NCBI RefSeq assembly: GCF_003858645.1
Contig: NZ_RQJP01000003.1
Span: forward strand, 558,001-622,000
Length of the DNA: 64,000 bases
Source of the DNA: Larkinella knui
GTDB taxonomy: Bacteria > Bacteroidota > Bacteroidia > Cytophagales > Spirosomataceae
Direction of reading: 5' to 3'
In this document: in pieces, positions 8,470 to 18,867 of the stretch
Layout of the letters: every line of letters begins with the position of its first letter
How positions within the stretch are numbered: position 1 is the first letter of the stretch
The notes under the pieces: model-generated
The model's database searches: none
Told to the model about the DNA's origin: nothing
The model's input: only the letters and a program-made list of their open reading frames with translations
Made by a program: the position numbers and the translations under genes

Positions 8470-10310
8470 TGACCGCCGATATGAAAAAGATCGTATCCTT
8501 CACTACGGTACTCTTCTGCAGCCTTTTTACAACCGCCTGTAACAAAGACTTTTTGGATAAAGCGCCCGGCGTGGATCTGACAGAAGACAATACTTTTCTG
8601 AACAAAGCCAATCTGGAGACCTTCATCACGACGATTTATCGCTATGGTGTTCATTCCAATTTCCGTTATCGGGTCCAGGGCGACGCAGTTACCTCTCCTG
8701 ACCGAAACTACATTCCCTTCTCGGGCGTAAACGCCACCGACTGTATTCACCCCAGCTCCAGCATCAGCGACGAAGGCGATGCCTCGGAGGCCGCCTTTGT
8801 GAACAATAACCGCTGGAATGAAGGCACGGTGCTACCATCTACGATCGTGAATGTTGAAGACTTTCGGTATTATATTCGGTGGATCGCTTTGCGTCAGATC
8901 AATCTTGTGCTGGAACGAATCGACGAAGTGCCCGATGCCGATGAGGTCTACAAAAAACAGGTTATGGCTGAGGTCAGGACCCTGCGCGCCCTGAATTATC
9001 TGGAAATGCTCAAACGATATGGGGGCGTTCCTATTGTCGACAAGGTGTATGACGCCGGCCAGAAAGTGGATGTTCCCAGAAGTTCCTTCAGGGATTGCGT
9101 CAACTTTATCGTAAAAGATATTGATGAATCGGTTCCCAATCTTCCAGCGGCTTATTCGGCTTCTCAAACCGGCCGAGTCACGGGCCTGGTCGCTTTGGCC
9201 ATCAAATCGGAAGTGTTGCTGTATGCCGCCAGTCCGCAGTACAATACCGCAACACCCGTGTTGGGGATGACCAATGCGGCCGATAATGCCCTGATTTGCT
9301 ATGGCAATTATGACCCAAACCGTTGGCAGTTAGCCGCCGATGCGGCTAAAGCAGCGCTCGACTATGCCCTGGCGAATGGCTATGAACTCATTGATGAGCC
9401 GGCGAATCGGAATCCAAAAGAACTGGATAATGGCACCGTAGGGCCGCTGGGCAATTACCGGGTATCCTGGGAAACCAACAACAATAAAGAACTGATATTC
9501 ATGTATCAGGGTGGCGCGAACAATACGAATGCCATTACGAATATTGGCAATGCGCCCCTGACCTTCTGGAACGCATCCTGCTTTGGGTCCTTCTGGAGTG
9601 GGATTAGTGTGCCACTGAATTTTGTGAAGAAATACGAGAAACTCGACGGTACTCCCCAGACCTGGGACGCTGCCGGCGGAACCGACTTGCTGGCAAAATA
9701 TGCGGAGCTGGACCCCCGCTTCAAGCAGTCGGTGATCTATACGAACGGGTATTATACAGCCCGCGATCCGATTGCCCAGATCTACAGCGGTGGCAAAGAT
9801 TATGTGAACTGCAAGGGCGGTTTCTGGCTGCGGAAGTACATCCCCCGGAATGCGACCAGTGCCAATTTTGTGATGAACGATGTGCTGTTTCGGGTCAACG
9901 AATTGTACCTCAATTACGCCGAAGCCTTGAATGAAGCAGCAGGGCCGGTGCCGGCCGCTTATGACGCCGTCAATGCCATTCGCACCCGCTCGGGCATGCC
10001 GAATCTGCCGCAGGGACTCACCAGGGAGCAATTCAGACAGCGCGTGCGCAACGAGATCGCCATCGAAATGCTCAATGACGATCACCGGTTTTGGGATGTC
10101 AAACGCTGGTTGATTGCCGAAGAAGAGGGCGTAATGAAGGGAAATATGGAAGGGTTGCAGATTACCCGGACCGGTACCGCACCTAACTATAAATATGCCT
10201 GGAAGCCGTACACCTTTGAAACGAGGACATTCAATAAAAATATGTACCTGCATCCTTTCCCACTGACTGAAGTACTGAAAGGAAATTTAGTCCAGAACCC
10301 CGGTTGGTAA
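8469..10310 (+). CDS. SusD/RagB family nutrient-binding outer-membrane lipoprotein
   Basis: This 613-residue lipoprotein is translationally coupled to the SusC before it: the ATG shares a base with the TAA. A second in-frame ATG at 8481 (MKKIVSFTTVLFCSLFTTAC) gives a cleaner lipoprotein signal and may be the real start. The lipobox cysteine in TTACNKDFLDK is clear. SusD hallmarks include the TPR-like helical core (LRALNYLEMLKRYGGVPIVD), the NYAEALNEAAG helix and the C-terminal HRFWDVKRW and MYLHPFPLTEVLKGN motifs. It sits as a lid on the SusC barrel and binds the imported glycan. The ligand cannot be inferred from the sequence. Confidence 0.96.
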   Translation: MTADMKKIVSFTTVLFCSLFTTACNKDFLDKAPGVDLTEDNTFLNKANLETFITTIYRYGVHSNFRYRVQGDAVTSPDRNYIPFSGVNATDCIHPSSSISDEGDASEAAFVNNNRWNEGTVLPSTIVNVEDFRYYIRWIALRQINLVLERIDEVPDADEVYKKQVMAEVRTLRALNYLEMLKRYGGVPIVDKVYDAGQKVDVPRSSFRDCVNFIVKDIDESVPNLPAAYSASQTGRVTGLVALAIKSEVLLYAASPQYNTATPVLGMTNAADNALICYGNYDPNRWQLAADAAKAALDYALANGYELIDEPANRNPKELDNGTVGPLGNYRVSWETNNNKELIFMYQGGANNTNAITNIGNAPLTFWNASCFGSFWSGISVPLNFVKKYEKLDGTPQTWDAAGGTDLLAKYAELDPRFKQSVIYTNGYYTARDPIAQIYSGGKDYVNCKGGFWLRKYIPRNATSANFVMNDVLFRVNELYLNYAEALNEAAGPVPAAYDAVNAIRTRSGMPNLPQGLTREQFRQRVRNEIAIEMLNDDHRFWDVKRWLIAEEEGVMKGNMEGLQITRTGTAPNYKYAWKPYTFETRTFNKNMYLHPFPLTEVLKGNLVQNPGW

Positions 10311-10378
10311 GCGTGGAATTTGCCGCTGGGCGGCATCCCGCATACTCCTCCCATTTCTAACCAATTTCCTTCGCTGCC

Positions 10379-13288
10379 ATGAAACGACACTATACCTTAA
10401 CCATTTTTCCTATCTTACTTTTAACCCTGCTCCTGCGTAAAAACGGACAGGCGCAAGAAAGAAGCGGTCAAGAGTATGCCCTGGATACCGTTGCCGTTCT
10501 GCCCAGGTCGACCGTTAAAAATATCGGATTTGGCACCCAGCCTGGGCAACGAATCACGAGCGCCATTTCAACCGTATACGGGGCTGATCTGGAAAAAAAC
10601 TTTACCCTGAATCTCGGCAACACCCTCTATGGACGCCTGGCCGGTTTATCGGTTACACAGGGCGGATCGGAGCCGGGGCTTTCTACCCCCGGACTCTTTG
10701 TGCGGGGCCTAAACACGTTCGGTGCCGCCGGCAATTCCCCGCTGCTGGTGATCGATGGCTACATCAGCAATGGTGCCGGTACGTCGAATGCCTTTATGCA
10801 ACTGGTACCCGAAGAAATTGAAACCATTACGGTTTTGAAAGATGCATCGGCAACGGCCATCTACGGTGCCCGGGGAGCCAATGGTGTGGTGTTGGTAACG
10901 ACCAAAACCGGTCAGGAAGGGCCATTGAGAATTTCGTTTTCTACCAAACAGGGTTTCAATCAGGCGCAATACCTGCCGAAGTTTTTAAACGCCTATCAGT
11001 ATGGCGTGTTGTATAACGAAGCACTGGCAAACGATGGGTTACCCGCCCGCTATACGAATGCCGACCTGGAAGCCTACCGGACGGGCAGTGATCCTGTTTT
11101 CCATCCGGATGTAAATTGGTACGATCAGGTATTGAGGCCCGCGGCACCCGTCTCCAGTTACAACCTGACGTTTGGTGGGGGCGATAAATTCGTCCGGTAC
11201 TTTGTCACGCTGAATGCGATAAAGAGCCAGGGGCTTTTCAAAAAATTCGGCGATAGGAATGATGAAAGCGCCAATTCAAACTACTCCAAATATAATTTTC
11301 GGACAAATCTGGATGTAAACCTCACGAATCGGCTGTCTGCTGAATTTAAGATTGCCGGTTCATTCGAACAGACCAACAACCCGAATAACTATACAACGGG
11401 CTCTACCTTTAATTTACTGGCCCAACTCCCTCCCAATGCCTTTCCGGTGTATAACCCTGACGGGAGTTATGGGGGAAATGCGTTATACGCCAATCCGGTG
11501 GCCAATCTGCTGTCGACGGGATTTTATACCAACAACTCCCGTACGGTTTTGTCGTCGTTAAAACTGACCGAGCAACTGGATGGACTGGTGAAAGGGCTGA
11601 GCGCTTCCGTTGCCGTTTCGATCAATAATTATTTTGAGTCAGGGTCCCGAAAATCCAAGCAATACCCCCGTTATTCTATTTCAAAAGGCGCGGCTGGCGA
11701 CACCATTTACAGCCCTGCCGTCGGGCAGTTAACCTCCCTGGCCGGTTCGGAGGAAACGCTGGATCAATACCGGAATCTGATCGTTCAGGCTTTTCTGAAT
11801 TATAAACGAACCGTTGGCAAAAGTGACCTCTCGGCGATGCTGATGTTCAATACCGATAATGTGACGGTTTTTGGTCCGGCTTCCGACCCTACCACGCCGA
11901 CGGCCAACTCCACAGACCCTTATAAGCACAACGGTGGAGCTGGTCGATTTACCTATGCCTACGCGAACAAATACATAGCTGAATTCTCGGCGGGGTATAT
12001 GGGGAGCGAGCTTTTTGCGCCCGGCAAACGGTACGGATTTTTCCCGGCCGCTTCGCTGGGCTGGGTGCTGTCCGGCGAAAAATTCCTGACCAATCATAAA
12101 GCGATCAATTTTTTAAAACTGAGGGGTTCCTACGGCCTTGTCGGAAACGACAACATTGTGTCACAGGGTTTGTCGAGTCGCTATGCCTATACCGCGACAT
12201 TTGGCGGTGGAGGCTACTTTTTTGGAACGGGTAATACACCCGTTGGCGGATTAGCCGAAAATGCCATTGCCAACCCCAACGTTACCTGGGAAAAAGAAAA
12301 ATCACTCAATGTCGGCGTCGACGCTACGCTCTTTAAGCACTTCGATCTTTCGTTTGATTATTTCAACCGCGACCGTTACGACATTATGGTGGCTTCGGCC
12401 AGCACGACACCTTTGTTTGCCGGGATTGTTACCCCGAACCTGAACAACGGTAAAGCAACCAATACAGGGTTTGATTTAGCGCTGCGGTATACTACCACCC
12501 AGAAAAAGAACCTGCACTTCTTTGTCGAGAGTAATCTGTCCTACTTCAAAAATAAAGTGGTTTTTAATGCCGAGGCTGTTCAGTTAAACACCCGGTTATA
12601 TGCTACAGGGGCCGCCATTGGTCAGCCGTTTGGTCTCAAAGCCATTGGTTTTTACAGCCTGGAAGACATCGCCCGGCGACAGATCGACCCAGGAAGTGTT
12701 CCCGGCGTGTTAAGTGAGGTCATAAAAGCCGGTGATATTAAATACCAGGATGTTGGCGGACCCGACGGCAAACCTGATGGCATTATTGATGCCAATGACC
12801 GAATGCCTATCGGTAACCCGGGCTTGCCAACCCTGTCGCTTGGCGTGCACACCGGTTTCCGCTACAAAGGGTTTGATGCGGATCTGGTCTTTCAGGCGGT
12901 TTCGGGCAACACGGTGTATTTAGGTGGCAATTATTTTCAGGCGTTTCAGGGTAACGGTCAGGTCGCTCCCATTGCCCTCACCCGCTGGACCCCGGAAACG
13001 GCAGCCACGGCCGACTATCCACGGCTGTCGTCGAAGGATAACCTGAACAATTATCAGTTTTCCAGTTTCTGGCAGCGCGATGGCCGTTTCGTCAAGTTAC
13101 GCAGTGCCGAAATCGGCTATTCGCTCCCGGCGGGCTTAGCGGATAAAATTCGACTCAAAACCGTCCGGTTCTTTGTCAATGGCACAAACCTGTTCTCGCT
13201 CGACCGGATTCCCTACGGCGACCCCGAATCCCTAACCGGTTATCCGGTGATCAGGACCCTTACGCTGGGCCTGAAAGTCCAGTTGTAA
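10379..13288 (+). CDS. SusC/RagA-type transporter lacking STN and carboxypeptidase-D domains
   Basis: This 969-residue SusC homolog is about 200 residues shorter than its neighbour at 4960. The signal peptide (about 1-27) is followed almost directly by a TonB-box-like LDTVAVLPRSTVKNIGFG and the plug domain (LKDASATAIYGARGANGVVL). There is no STN domain and no carboxypeptidase-D-like domain. The barrel is complete and ends in RTLTLGLKVQL. It should transport with the SusD encoded 23 bp downstream, but without STN it cannot itself signal to FecR. It may have arisen by duplication of the first pair, with loss of the N-terminal modules. Confidence 0.94.
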   Translation: MKRHYTLTIFPILLLTLLLRKNGQAQERSGQEYALDTVAVLPRSTVKNIGFGTQPGQRITSAISTVYGADLEKNFTLNLGNTLYGRLAGLSVTQGGSEPGLSTPGLFVRGLNTFGAAGNSPLLVIDGYISNGAGTSNAFMQLVPEEIETITVLKDASATAIYGARGANGVVLVTTKTGQEGPLRISFSTKQGFNQAQYLPKFLNAYQYGVLYNEALANDGLPARYTNADLEAYRTGSDPVFHPDVNWYDQVLRPAAPVSSYNLTFGGGDKFVRYFVTLNAIKSQGLFKKFGDRNDESANSNYSKYNFRTNLDVNLTNRLSAEFKIAGSFEQTNNPNNYTTGSTFNLLAQLPPNAFPVYNPDGSYGGNALYANPVANLLSTGFYTNNSRTVLSSLKLTEQLDGLVKGLSASVAVSINNYFESGSRKSKQYPRYSISKGAAGDTIYSPAVGQLTSLAGSEETLDQYRNLIVQAFLNYKRTVGKSDLSAMLMFNTDNVTVFGPASDPTTPTANSTDPYKHNGGAGRFTYAYANKYIAEFSAGYMGSELFAPGKRYGFFPAASLGWVLSGEKFLTNHKAINFLKLRGSYGLVGNDNIVSQGLSSRYAYTATFGGGGYFFGTGNTPVGGLAENAIANPNVTWEKEKSLNVGVDATLFKHFDLSFDYFNRDRYDIMVASASTTPLFAGIVTPNLNNGKATNTGFDLALRYTTTQKKNLHFFVESNLSYFKNKVVFNAEAVQLNTRLYATGAAIGQPFGLKAIGFYSLEDIARRQIDPGSVPGVLSEVIKAGDIKYQDVGGPDGKPDGIIDANDRMPIGNPGLPTLSLGVHTGFRYKGFDADLVFQAVSGNTVYLGGNYFQAFQGNGQVAPIALTRWTPETAATADYPRLSSKDNLNNYQFSSFWQRDGRFVKLRSAEIGYSLPAGLADKIRLKTVRFFVNGTNLFSLDRIPYGDPESLTGYPVIRTLTLGLKVQL

Positions 13289-13311
13289 TTCATCCAAAAC
13301 GAAGCTGACTT

Positions 13312-15042
13312 ATGAAAAAATATACCTATATCCTAACCGTTTTGGCTGCGCTGGCGATGAGTGCCTGCCAGGACCTTGACCGTGAATTTGTAACCACAAT
13401 TGGGCAAAAGGAAATTGAACAGTCATTCGGAAATGTCCAGTCTTTACTGAATGCCATTTACGCGGATATCCCCGATGGCACCCTGTATATTGGGGGTGCC
13501 GCCATGATGGCTTCGGCGACGGATGAAGCCGAATTTACGGCCGAAACAAATCCAATCCAGAGTTTCAATACCGGTAGTTGGAATGCCGTCAATAACCCCG
13601 ACCTGGTTTGGGGCACCTATTATCGCAGTATTCGAAAAGTAAATCAGTTTCTGGCCTCCACGGGAAAAATCAACCTCGACCCCTGGAAACTCGACCCGTC
13701 AGCTTCAGCCCAGCAGGTTTATCAGACAAATCTGGCGGCTATAAAGCGGTGGACCTACGAAGCCCGATTCCTGCGGGCTTATTATTACTTTGAGCTGGTG
13801 AAACGCTACGGGGGCGTGCCGCTCATCAACAGAGCCCTGTCGCTGGACGAAGATTTCTCAAAAATGCAGCGCAACAGCCTCAACGAATGCCTCCAGTTTA
13901 TCACGGCGGAGTGTGATTCGGCAGCGGCCCAATTGCCCCTCAATGCATCGACCTTTCCCTATGTGGCCGCCACCGATTTGGGGCGGGTAACGAAACTCAC
14001 GGCGCTGTCGCTCAAGAGCCGGGTTCTGTTGTATGCCGCCAGTGATTTATTCAACACCCCCGGCTGGGCAGGCGGGTATGGCAAGCCGGAGCTGATTTCG
14101 GTATCAGGGGGTGACCGAATGAGCCGCTGGAAAGCCGCTTCCGATGCCGCCAAAGCCGTCATCGATGCGGCTGCCTTACCGACGCTGGGGGCTTATAAAT
14201 CGCTGTTCAATACGTTCAACAATGCCGAAATCATCTTTTCCCGGAGTAATGCGGCCAGTAATCAGTTTGAAAGAAATAACTCACCCATTGGCTTCAATTT
14301 AGGGCAAAGCGGCAATACGCCTTCGCAGGATTTAGTGGATGCCTACGAGGTGAAAGTCAGTGCGACCACGGCGGCTAAATTCGACTGGAACAACCCGGCC
14401 ATGGCCGCTGACCCCTACGCCAACCGCGACCCTCGTTTGGGATTTACCATTGTAGTCAATAACACGCCATTCGGTACACCAGCCCGAAATGTGCAGTTGT
14501 GGACGGGCGGACTTGACGCCAAACCAATTCCGTTTGCTTCCAAAACCGGTTATTATCTCCGAAAATACCAGATTGAGAGCCTGAACCTGATCAATGGCAA
14601 TACCGGGGTACACAGTTGGATTCTGTTTCGGTATCCCGAAATTTACCTCAACTACGCCGAAGCACTGAACGAATGGAGCCCGGGCAATGCCGATATCAAG
14701 GCCTATTATGACCGGGTCAGAAGCCGGACCGGCGTCACCATGCCCCTCTTGCCAACCGGCCTGTCGCAGGCCGACGTGCGGGAAAAAATACGGAATGAAC
14801 GACGGGTGGAATTTGCTTTTGAAGACCACCGTTTCTGGGACGTCCGCCGATGGATGCAGGGCCCCACGTATTTCAATACGCCACTACGCGGAGTCGACAT
14901 CACCAGGAACGCTGATGCGACGTTCAGCTACAAGCCCGTTCCCGTTGAAGACCGGGTATTTACCCCGAAAATGTATCTGTATCCCATTCCGCAGAGCGAT
15001 ATAAATATTGCAGGGGGATTGGCACAAAACCCACTTTGGTAA
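13312..15042 (+). CDS. SusD/RagB family outer-membrane lipoprotein
   Basis: This 576-residue protein has a lipoprotein signal (MKKYTYILTVLAALAMSAC, Cys19) and the full SusD fold. The helical pair RFLRAYYYFELVKRYGGVPL, the segment IYLNYAEALNEW, and C-terminal HRFWDVRRWMQGP and MYLYPIPQSDINIAGG are all in place. It is the partner of the short SusC 23 bp upstream. It is clearly diverged from the first SusD of the locus, so the two pairs probably bind different parts or lengths of the same glycan. That last point is inference. Confidence 0.95.
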   Translation: MKKYTYILTVLAALAMSACQDLDREFVTTIGQKEIEQSFGNVQSLLNAIYADIPDGTLYIGGAAMMASATDEAEFTAETNPIQSFNTGSWNAVNNPDLVWGTYYRSIRKVNQFLASTGKINLDPWKLDPSASAQQVYQTNLAAIKRWTYEARFLRAYYYFELVKRYGGVPLINRALSLDEDFSKMQRNSLNECLQFITAECDSAAAQLPLNASTFPYVAATDLGRVTKLTALSLKSRVLLYAASDLFNTPGWAGGYGKPELISVSGGDRMSRWKAASDAAKAVIDAAALPTLGAYKSLFNTFNNAEIIFSRSNAASNQFERNNSPIGFNLGQSGNTPSQDLVDAYEVKVSATTAAKFDWNNPAMAADPYANRDPRLGFTIVVNNTPFGTPARNVQLWTGGLDAKPIPFASKTGYYLRKYQIESLNLINGNTGVHSWILFRYPEIYLNYAEALNEWSPGNADIKAYYDRVRSRTGVTMPLLPTGLSQADVREKIRNERRVEFAFEDHRFWDVRRWMQGPTYFNTPLRGVDITRNADATFSYKPVPVEDRVFTPKMYLYPIPQSDINIAGGLAQNPLW

Positions 15043-15093
15043 GCATACAGTCATAGATTCTTTGCCATCATAGGACTAAAAACGAAACTCACG

Positions 15094-18000
15094 ATGATGA
15101 AAACTCTCCTTTTCGCTGAATTGCCCCGTATTTTCCAGGTGGCCAGCGGGTTGGCCTACAATCGGTTGCCCCTATTTTTCATCCACAAAAAACGCCTGCT
15201 TTTCGGTTTGTTTTTCCTGACGCTGCCAGGGCTGGCTCATTCCCAGTCCCTTTCGGTGAGCATGACTTACCCGGCGTTCCGGTCTTCCTTTATCACCGGA
15301 ACGCCAGTGAACATTCAGGCAACTGCCACGGCTCCTGCCGGTGAAACTGTGGCTAAAGTTGAGTTTTTCCTGGCTACGTTCGCAACGGGGCCCAAAACGA
15401 CCACCAAACTTGGCGAAGATCTGACGGCTCCTTTTTCCTACACCTGGACCATTCCGGCGGGTCAGATTTCGTACAACGAACTGAGTGTGAAAGTGACCAG
15501 TTCATCGGGTGCCACGGCGGTTCAGGGCGGAACCGGCTATATCCGTGTCGACGTGTATCCGCCTGATCACAACGGTGGCAAAAAATACTATGTTCAGGCC
15601 AGCGCATCGGCAGGCAATACGGCCGGAACGCTGGTGGCCCCTTTCAACACCATTCAGAAAGCGGTGGACGTAGCCACACCCGGCGACAGTATTTTTGTGA
15701 TGGCAGGAACCTATACCAATACCGGAACGGGTGATGTTGCTACTATCCGGCGCACCGGAACGGCCGATCATTGGATTGCCTTTACCAATTACCAGAACGA
15801 CAGACCTAAATTGTCGTTCTCGGGCTGGCAGGGATTTAACCTGGTTCCCGGATCGGCCTACATCAGCATACAGGGCTTTGAGATCGAAGGGAATAATAAA
15901 AACGTAACGCTGGCAGAGGCCCAGCAACAACCCGGTGCCTGTGAGGGGCCCAACCCAACCGCAACGGGATCGGCATTGGCTAAGTTCAATGGAAACGGCA
16001 TCTCCATCAGTGGTCGTACGGGCGGCAATCTGCGTCCGCACCACATCGTCATTGCCAATAACAGTGTTCACGATTGTGGCGGAGGAGGAATCTCGGCCAT
16101 CGAAAGCGATTACATTACGATTGAGAACAATACGGTCTACAATACTTCCTGGTACACGATTTTTGGCACCAGCGGCATCAGTATACTCAATAGCTGGAAC
16201 TACGATACCAATTCCGGGGTACCCCGAACCATCATCCGTAATAATCGCTGCTACGATAACCGGCTGTTTATCAAATGGAACAACAACGGGTTGTGCAAGA
16301 TCACCGATGGGAACGGTATCATTCTCGATAATAACAACGACCGGTTTGGTGCAAACCCACTGGGGGCGTATACCGGCCAGTTTCTGCTGGAAAACAACGT
16401 TGCTTACCGGAATGGCGGTCGGGGTATCAACCTCAATTATAGCAATAATGTGACGTTGCTCAACAACACCTGTTACCAGAATGCGGCCAGTCCTGAAATC
16501 GAGTCGGATTTTACGATGCGCTACGCCGACAATACCCGCTTTTATAACAACATCTTTTATGGGCGGCCGGATAAACCGCTTACCCTGGTGGTAAACTCAC
16601 TCAATCTTCAGCAGAACAACAACCTTTCGTTTGGTGGTTCTGAGCCCTCCTATTTCACCGGTGGCCTGAATAAAACGGGCGTTGATCCGCAGTTTATCGA
16701 CCCCGCCGGTGGCAACTTTCAACTCGCCGGCAGCAGCCCGGCTATCAACGCAGGCAGTTCGATACCGGGTCAATATGCGATCAAAGACAGGCTTGGCATA
16801 AACCGCCCGCAGGGATCGGGAGTCGATATGGGGGCCTACGAACTTCAGGGGGCGCCCCTTTCATTCAGCCAGCAGCCCGCCAGTGACTCGGCCGTTTGTG
16901 TCGGCGCTGATGTGCGTGTTTCGGTGAGCGTCGATGGCGCCGTGCAGACCTATCAATGGTATAAGGATGGCACCGCCCTGACCGGCTTGACTTCGGCAAA
17001 CACGGCTACACTCACGCTGCCAGCCGTGCGTGCCGACCAGCAGGGCAGTTATTACGTCGTAGTCACCGGCTTCAACAGCCTGACCTCAACGGCTTTTAAC
17101 CTGACGGTCAATGCGGCCCCCTCGGTTGCATTAACCGCCAGTGGTACAATCAGTTGTACGACCCCAACCGTTACCCTGACCGCTGCGTCCGGTTCGGACG
17201 TAACGTACAGTTTCAGCAACGGTGTCACCCAGATTGGAACGGGCAACACGGCAACGGTCTCTCAGGCAGGAAGCTATTCCGTAGTCGTCACCTCCGCCGA
17301 AGGATGCACGGCATCAGCCTCTGTTGACGTATCGGGGATTCCGGCGACGCCCGATGCTCCGGATGTCAGCAGTGTATCGGCCACCCAGGGAGGGGAAAAT
17401 GTCACCCTGACGGTTTCCAACTGCCCGGGTACGGTCAACTGGAACGGCACTGACGGCAGTAGTTCGCTGGTAGTCTCCACTTCCGCCGTTGGCGAGTTCG
17501 TCTACTCCGCAATCTGCAAAGTTGGCGTCTGTGTCAGCCCGGTCACCAGCCTGACAGTGAGCGTGAAAGCGTACCCCGCAACATTGAGCGTTTTGTCCCG
17601 GGATGGTGACAACAACCAACCGACCAACAATGTCATCCGGCCTTATCTCAAACTGAATAATGAGGGCACTACCTCCGTGTCGTATGGTGACATCACGATC
17701 CGCTACTGGCTGACGGTGGAAGACTTTGCCCCCCTGACGAACCTGTCGGTGTATTGGGCGCAACTGGGGAGCAACCAGGTTCGGATGAGGTATGTGCCCT
17801 TGTCTCAACCACGTCAGGGCGCATTGGGTTACATCGAGTATAGCTTCGATGCCTCGGCGGGAACGCTGTCACCAGGCAGTAATTCGGGGGAAATTCAGAC
17901 CGGGATTGGCAAGCAAAACTGGACGAACGTATCGGAAGCGGACGACTATTCGTTTGCTTCGACGACCGGCTATACCAAAAACGACCGCATCACCATCTAT

Positions 18001-18786
18001 AAAAACGGGGTGCTGGTAGGGGGGTTTGAACCCGTTCCTATCGACCCGGTGATCGCGCTAAACGTGTATTCGGAGAATAAGAACGGCAGCCCGACCACGA
18101 ATCAGATCAGAACGTATCTGAAACTGTCCAATACGGGCAACCTGCCGGTTGACTACAGCCAGCTAACCGTCCGTTACTGGTTTAGTGCGGAGGGGGCGTC
18201 TCCGATGGTTTATAACCTGGATTATGCGGAGATCGGTAGTGGTAACGTCAGGAGCCGATTTGTCAGAGAGAATCGTGCGGGTACGGATACGTATCTGGAG
18301 TTGAGTTTCCCGTCGACACTGGGTCAACTGAACCCGCTGAGTTCAACGGGAGTCATTCAGCAGCGGATCAACAAGTCAGACTGGTCGAATTTTAACGAGT
18401 CGAACGACTATTCATACAAGCCAGCGGGTGCATTGGCGGAGAATCCCAACGTGACGGCGTATCTGAACGGGGTGCTGGTGTATGGTCAGGAACCGGGCCC
18501 GGTAGGAGCCCGCGTTGGGGTCGAATCCAACGGTCTTCGGGTGGCGTTGCTGGGCAATCCGATCCGGGGTGATGCCGTGGAACTAGACGTATCGGGTGCG
18601 GAAGGACAATCCCTGCGCATAGAACTAACCGACATTCGCGGGCAACTCACGGCAAAGCATCAGGTCGGGCAGGCTGGTGCGGTGGAGCATATCCGGTTGC
18701 CGGTTAACCGAACGACGGCAGGCGTGTTGTTGCTGCGAGTCAGTACGATAACGGAAAGTCAGCTACTCAAAGTAGTAAAACCGTAA
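15094..18786 (+). CDS. Secreted parallel beta-helix protein with Ig-like domains, two CBM3 modules and a T9SS sorting domain
   Basis: This 1230-residue secreted protein has a long N-terminal leader whose hydrophobic core (LLFGLFFLTLPGLAHSQ) lies near residue 40-52. There is no later Met before it, so the ATG pair at 15094 is retained. Domains follow in order: an Ig-like domain (about 55-150), a right-handed parallel beta-helix (about 165-590, with KKYYVQASASAGN, PFNTIQKAVDVATPGDSIFV and repeated NN-rich rungs), Ig-like domains (about 590-820, YQWYKDGTALTG), two CBM3 modules (about 828-975 and 988-1131) and a type IX secretion C-terminal domain (about 1140-1230). The CBM3 modules each show the N-x-I-R-x-Y-L-K-L, RYW and DW-N-x-x-DDY/NDY landmarks. 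Pectate-lyase-like or glycan-lyase activity is likely, exported to the cell surface. No catalytic residues could be assigned. Confidence 0.9.
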   Translation: MMKTLLFAELPRIFQVASGLAYNRLPLFFIHKKRLLFGLFFLTLPGLAHSQSLSVSMTYPAFRSSFITGTPVNIQATATAPAGETVAKVEFFLATFATGPKTTTKLGEDLTAPFSYTWTIPAGQISYNELSVKVTSSSGATAVQGGTGYIRVDVYPPDHNGGKKYYVQASASAGNTAGTLVAPFNTIQKAVDVATPGDSIFVMAGTYTNTGTGDVATIRRTGTADHWIAFTNYQNDRPKLSFSGWQGFNLVPGSAYISIQGFEIEGNNKNVTLAEAQQQPGACEGPNPTATGSALAKFNGNGISISGRTGGNLRPHHIVIANNSVHDCGGGGISAIESDYITIENNTVYNTSWYTIFGTSGISILNSWNYDTNSGVPRTIIRNNRCYDNRLFIKWNNNGLCKITDGNGIILDNNNDRFGANPLGAYTGQFLLENNVAYRNGGRGINLNYSNNVTLLNNTCYQNAASPEIESDFTMRYADNTRFYNNIFYGRPDKPLTLVVNSLNLQQNNNLSFGGSEPSYFTGGLNKTGVDPQFIDPAGGNFQLAGSSPAINAGSSIPGQYAIKDRLGINRPQGSGVDMGAYELQGAPLSFSQQPASDSAVCVGADVRVSVSVDGAVQTYQWYKDGTALTGLTSANTATLTLPAVRADQQGSYYVVVTGFNSLTSTAFNLTVNAAPSVALTASGTISCTTPTVTLTAASGSDVTYSFSNGVTQIGTGNTATVSQAGSYSVVVTSAEGCTASASVDVSGIPATPDAPDVSSVSATQGGENVTLTVSNCPGTVNWNGTDGSSSLVVSTSAVGEFVYSAICKVGVCVSPVTSLTVSVKAYPATLSVLSRDGDNNQPTNNVIRPYLKLNNEGTTSVSYGDITIRYWLTVEDFAPLTNLSVYWAQLGSNQVRMRYVPLSQPRQGALGYIEYSFDASAGTLSPGSNSGEIQTGIGKQNWTNVSEADDYSFASTTGYTKNDRITIYKNGVLVGGFEPVPIDPVIALNVYSENKNGSPTTNQIRTYLKLSNTGNLPVDYSQLTVRYWFSAEGASPMVYNLDYAEIGSGNVRSRFVRENRAGTDTYLELSFPSTLGQLNPLSSTGVIQQRINKSDWSNFNESNDYSYKPAGALAENPNVTAYLNGVLVYGQEPGPVGARVGVESNGLRVALLGNPIRGDAVELDVSGAEGQSLRIELTDIRGQLTAKHQVGQAGAVEHIRLPVNRTTAGVLLLRVSTITESQLLKVVKP

Positions 18787-18867
18787 GCTAGCAAGGCACG
18801 GACCTGGGCCAGGAAGTGATCGATGCTCGTTCGGGTTGACAAGTTGCTGGTGTTCTCAGGCAGATGC

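Noticed and set aside
9330-10253. A 307-codon frame opposite the first SusD gene, and similar long antisense frames opposite other SusC/SusD genes (for example 29792-31204)
   Set aside because: They are antisense shadows from the codon bias of real genes; no domain or start context supports them.
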